Part shown: positions 5,524 to 6,685 of the stretch, in pieces
Position numbering within the stretch: position 1 is the stretch's first letter
Layout of the letters: each line of letters starts with the position of its first letter
Origin: Myxococcales bacterium
GTDB lineage: Bacteria; Myxococcota; Myxococcia; Myxococcales; Anaeromyxobacteraceae
Assembly (NCBI GenBank): GCA_021784995.1
Contig: JAJYHA010000154.1
Coordinates: forward strand, 1-6,685
DNA length: 6,685 nt
Direction: 5' to 3'
Position numbers and translations under genes: made by a program
The notes under the pieces: model-generated
The model's database searches: none
The model's input: the letters and a program-made list of their open reading frames with translations, nothing else
What the model was told of the DNA's origin: nothing

Positions 5524-6609
5524 TCACTTCCTCTTGGTGTAGAACGGCGTCTTCACGACCTTGGCGGCCACGGGGCGGCCGCGGATCTCGACCGAGAAGG
5601 TGGAGCCTTCGCCGGCGAGGGCGGGCGGCACGTAGGCGAGCCCGATGGAGGTCCCGAGGCTGGGCGACCGGGTGCCGCTCGTCACCGTGCCCACCGGCTT
5701 CCCGTCCTGGAGGACCGGGTACCCGTGGCGCGGGATGCCGGCCTCCGTCAGCGTGAAGCCGACCAGCTTGCGGGAGAGTCCGGCCTCCCGCTGCTTCCGC
5801 AGGGCGTCGCGGCCGACGAAGTCGCCCTTGTCGAGCTTCACCACCCACGCCAGGCCCGCGTCGAGCGGAGTGGTGCCGTCGTCCATGTCGGAGCCGTAGA
5901 GCCGGTAGGCCATCTCGAGACGGAGGGAGTCGCGGGCGCCCAGGCCGCAGGGCTCGATCCCCGCCGGCTGGCCGGCCTGCATCAGCGCGTCCCAGAGCGC
6001 GGGGGCGCGATCGGGCGCGCAGAAGAGCTCGAACCCGTCCTCGCCGGTGTAGCCGGTGCGCGCCACGACGCAGGCGACGCCGGCCACCTCGCCCTCGGTG
6101 AAGCGATAGGTCCCGACCGCGCCGAGCCGCACCGAGGTCAGCCGCTGCAGCGTCTCGACGGCGCGCGGTCCCTGCAGCGCGAGCTGGGCCCATGCGTCCG
6201 ACTCGTTCTTCACGTCGGCGCCGGCTGCGTGGGCGGCGAGCCAGGCGTGATCCTTCTGCCGGTTGGCGGCGTTCACGCAGACGAGCAGATCGGTCGCCGA
6301 GCGGCGGTACACCACCACGTCGTCGACGATGCCGCCGTCGTCGCGGCACAGGCAGCCGTACTGCGCCTGGCCGTCGGCGCAGCGCGACAGGTCGTTCGTG
6401 AAGAGCCGCTGCAGCGCGTCGAGCGCCCGCGGCCCCCGGAACACCACCTCGCCCATGTGCGACACGTCGAAGAGCCCGACGCGCTCCCGCACGGCCTGGT
6501 GCTCGGCGAGGATGCCCCGGTACTGCACCGGCATGTCCCAGCCGCCGAACTCGACGATGCGCGCACCGGCGCGGACGTGAACGTCATAGAGCGGCGTGCG
6601 CTGGGCCAT
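5524..6609 (-). CDS. gcvT: Aminomethyltransferase, glycine cleavage system T protein
   Basis: A 361-residue T-protein, normal for the family. It takes the aminomethyl group from lipoyl-GcvH, transfers the methylene to tetrahydrofolate giving 5,10-methylene-THF, and releases ammonia. Visible family marks: [20 protein letters not shown] (5-24), MPVQY (26-30), [10 protein letters not shown] (45-54), GGIVDD (92-97), which holds the Asp known to be catalytic in studied T-proteins (D96 or D97 here), [14 protein letters not shown] in the folate-binding region, [17 protein letters not shown], and [21 protein letters not shown] in the C-terminal barrel. ATG 6609 matches the typical N-terminus M-x-x-x-TPLYD-x-H. 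It has no strong ribosome binding site (only CGGA about eight bases upstream). It is the first gene of the operon, which continues with gcvH. Confidence 0.98.
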   Translation of the reverse strand: MAQRTPLYDVHVRAGARIVEFGGWDMPVQYRGILAEHQAVRERVGLFDVSHMGEVVFRGPRALDALQRLFTNDLSRCADGQAQYGCLCRDDGGIVDDVVVYRRSATDLLVCVNAANRQKDHAWLAAHAAGADVKNESDAWAQLALQGPRAVETLQRLTSVRLGAVGTYRFTEGEVAGVACVVARTGYTGEDGFELFCAPDRAPALWDALMQAGQPAGIEPCGLGARDSLRLEMAYRLYGSDMDDGTTPLDAGLAWVVKLDKGDFVGRDALRKQREAGLSRKLVGFTLTEAGIPRHGYPVLQDGKPVGTVTSGTRSPSLGTSIGLAYVPPALAGEGSTFSVEIRGRPVAAKVVKTPFYTKRK

Positions 6610-6635
6610 GGCAGGGTCCGTGGGATGCGGGGCGC

Positions 6636-6663
6636 ATCATAGCGGGGCTCGACCCGGAATCAA
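6636..6663 (-). promoter_or_regulatory. Near-consensus sigma-70 promoter of the gcv operon
   Basis: On the minus strand TTGATT (6663-6658, 4 of 6 to the -35 consensus) and TATGAT (6641-6636, 5 of 6 to the -10) are 16 bases apart. It is one of the few AT-containing spots in the region. Transcription would begin near 6629, leaving a leader of only about 20 bases before gcvT, too short for a glycine riboswitch. A further promoter could lie beyond the right edge. Confidence 0.65.
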
Positions 6664-6685
6664 GCGCCGCGGGCGGCGGCGCCCT

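Noticed and set aside
5108..6349. Upstream extension of the gcvPA frame, which would give an 859-residue fusion
   Set aside because: The extension overlaps gcvH and gcvT out of frame and is Arg/Gly-rich; GcvPA family similarity begins at the TTG at 5107.
5410..6642. 410-codon open frame on the + strand
   Set aside because: Antisense to gcvT and the start of gcvH; Arg/His/Ala-rich with no recognisable motif.
6610..6685. Glycine riboswitch upstream of gcvT
   Set aside because: The visible 76 bases are too short and show no riboswitch-like core; they hold a promoter instead.

Overview
The window is very GC-rich (about 70% or more by eye, with G or C in almost every third codon position) and reads as a bacterial chromosome of the Myxococcota type. 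Anaeromyxobacter-like is my best guess, from base composition, the split two-subunit glycine decarboxylase and the IF-1 sequence. That placement is inference from memory, not a search result.

Left part, + strand (1-1723): a two-gene unit. The first gene encodes a Ser/Thr/Ala-rich protein with a central uncharged hydrophobic stretch, a Ser/Thr/Lys low-complexity tract and a short amphipathic C-terminus. Seven bases after it comes a small tetratricopeptide (TPR) protein that resembles the SycD/LcrH-type chaperones of type III secretion. A hydrophobic substrate paired with a TPR chaperone is the natural reading, but neither gene can be firmly named. The first gene's reading frame stays open to the left edge, so its true start is uncertain.

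Middle (1720-2192): a good -35/-10 pair overlaps the stop codon of the TPR gene and is followed by a GC-rich leader of about 150 bases and a single-gene infA (translation initiation factor IF-1). This IF-1 has several changes from the usual sequence and lies away from any ribosomal protein genes visible here. Two GC-rich hairpins lie between infA and the convergent gcvPB, and the first is probably a shared terminator.

Right part, - strand (6663-2199): a complete glycine cleavage operon in the order gcvT-gcvH-gcvPA-gcvPB, with a near-consensus promoter just upstream of gcvT. GcvPA and GcvPB together form the PLP-dependent glycine decarboxylase. GcvH carries the aminomethyl group on lipoyl-lysine, and GcvT transfers the methylene to tetrahydrofolate, releasing ammonia. 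The L-protein (lipoamide dehydrogenase) and lipoylation genes are not in the window. The genes are tightly packed, with gaps of 24, 2 and 2 bases, and gcvPA appears to start at TTG. No glycine riboswitch is visible in the short leader.

I see no tRNA, rRNA, CRISPR array, insertion sequence or prophage signal. The most interesting part is the uncharacterised two-gene unit on the left; the rest is well-understood housekeeping with some unusual details.
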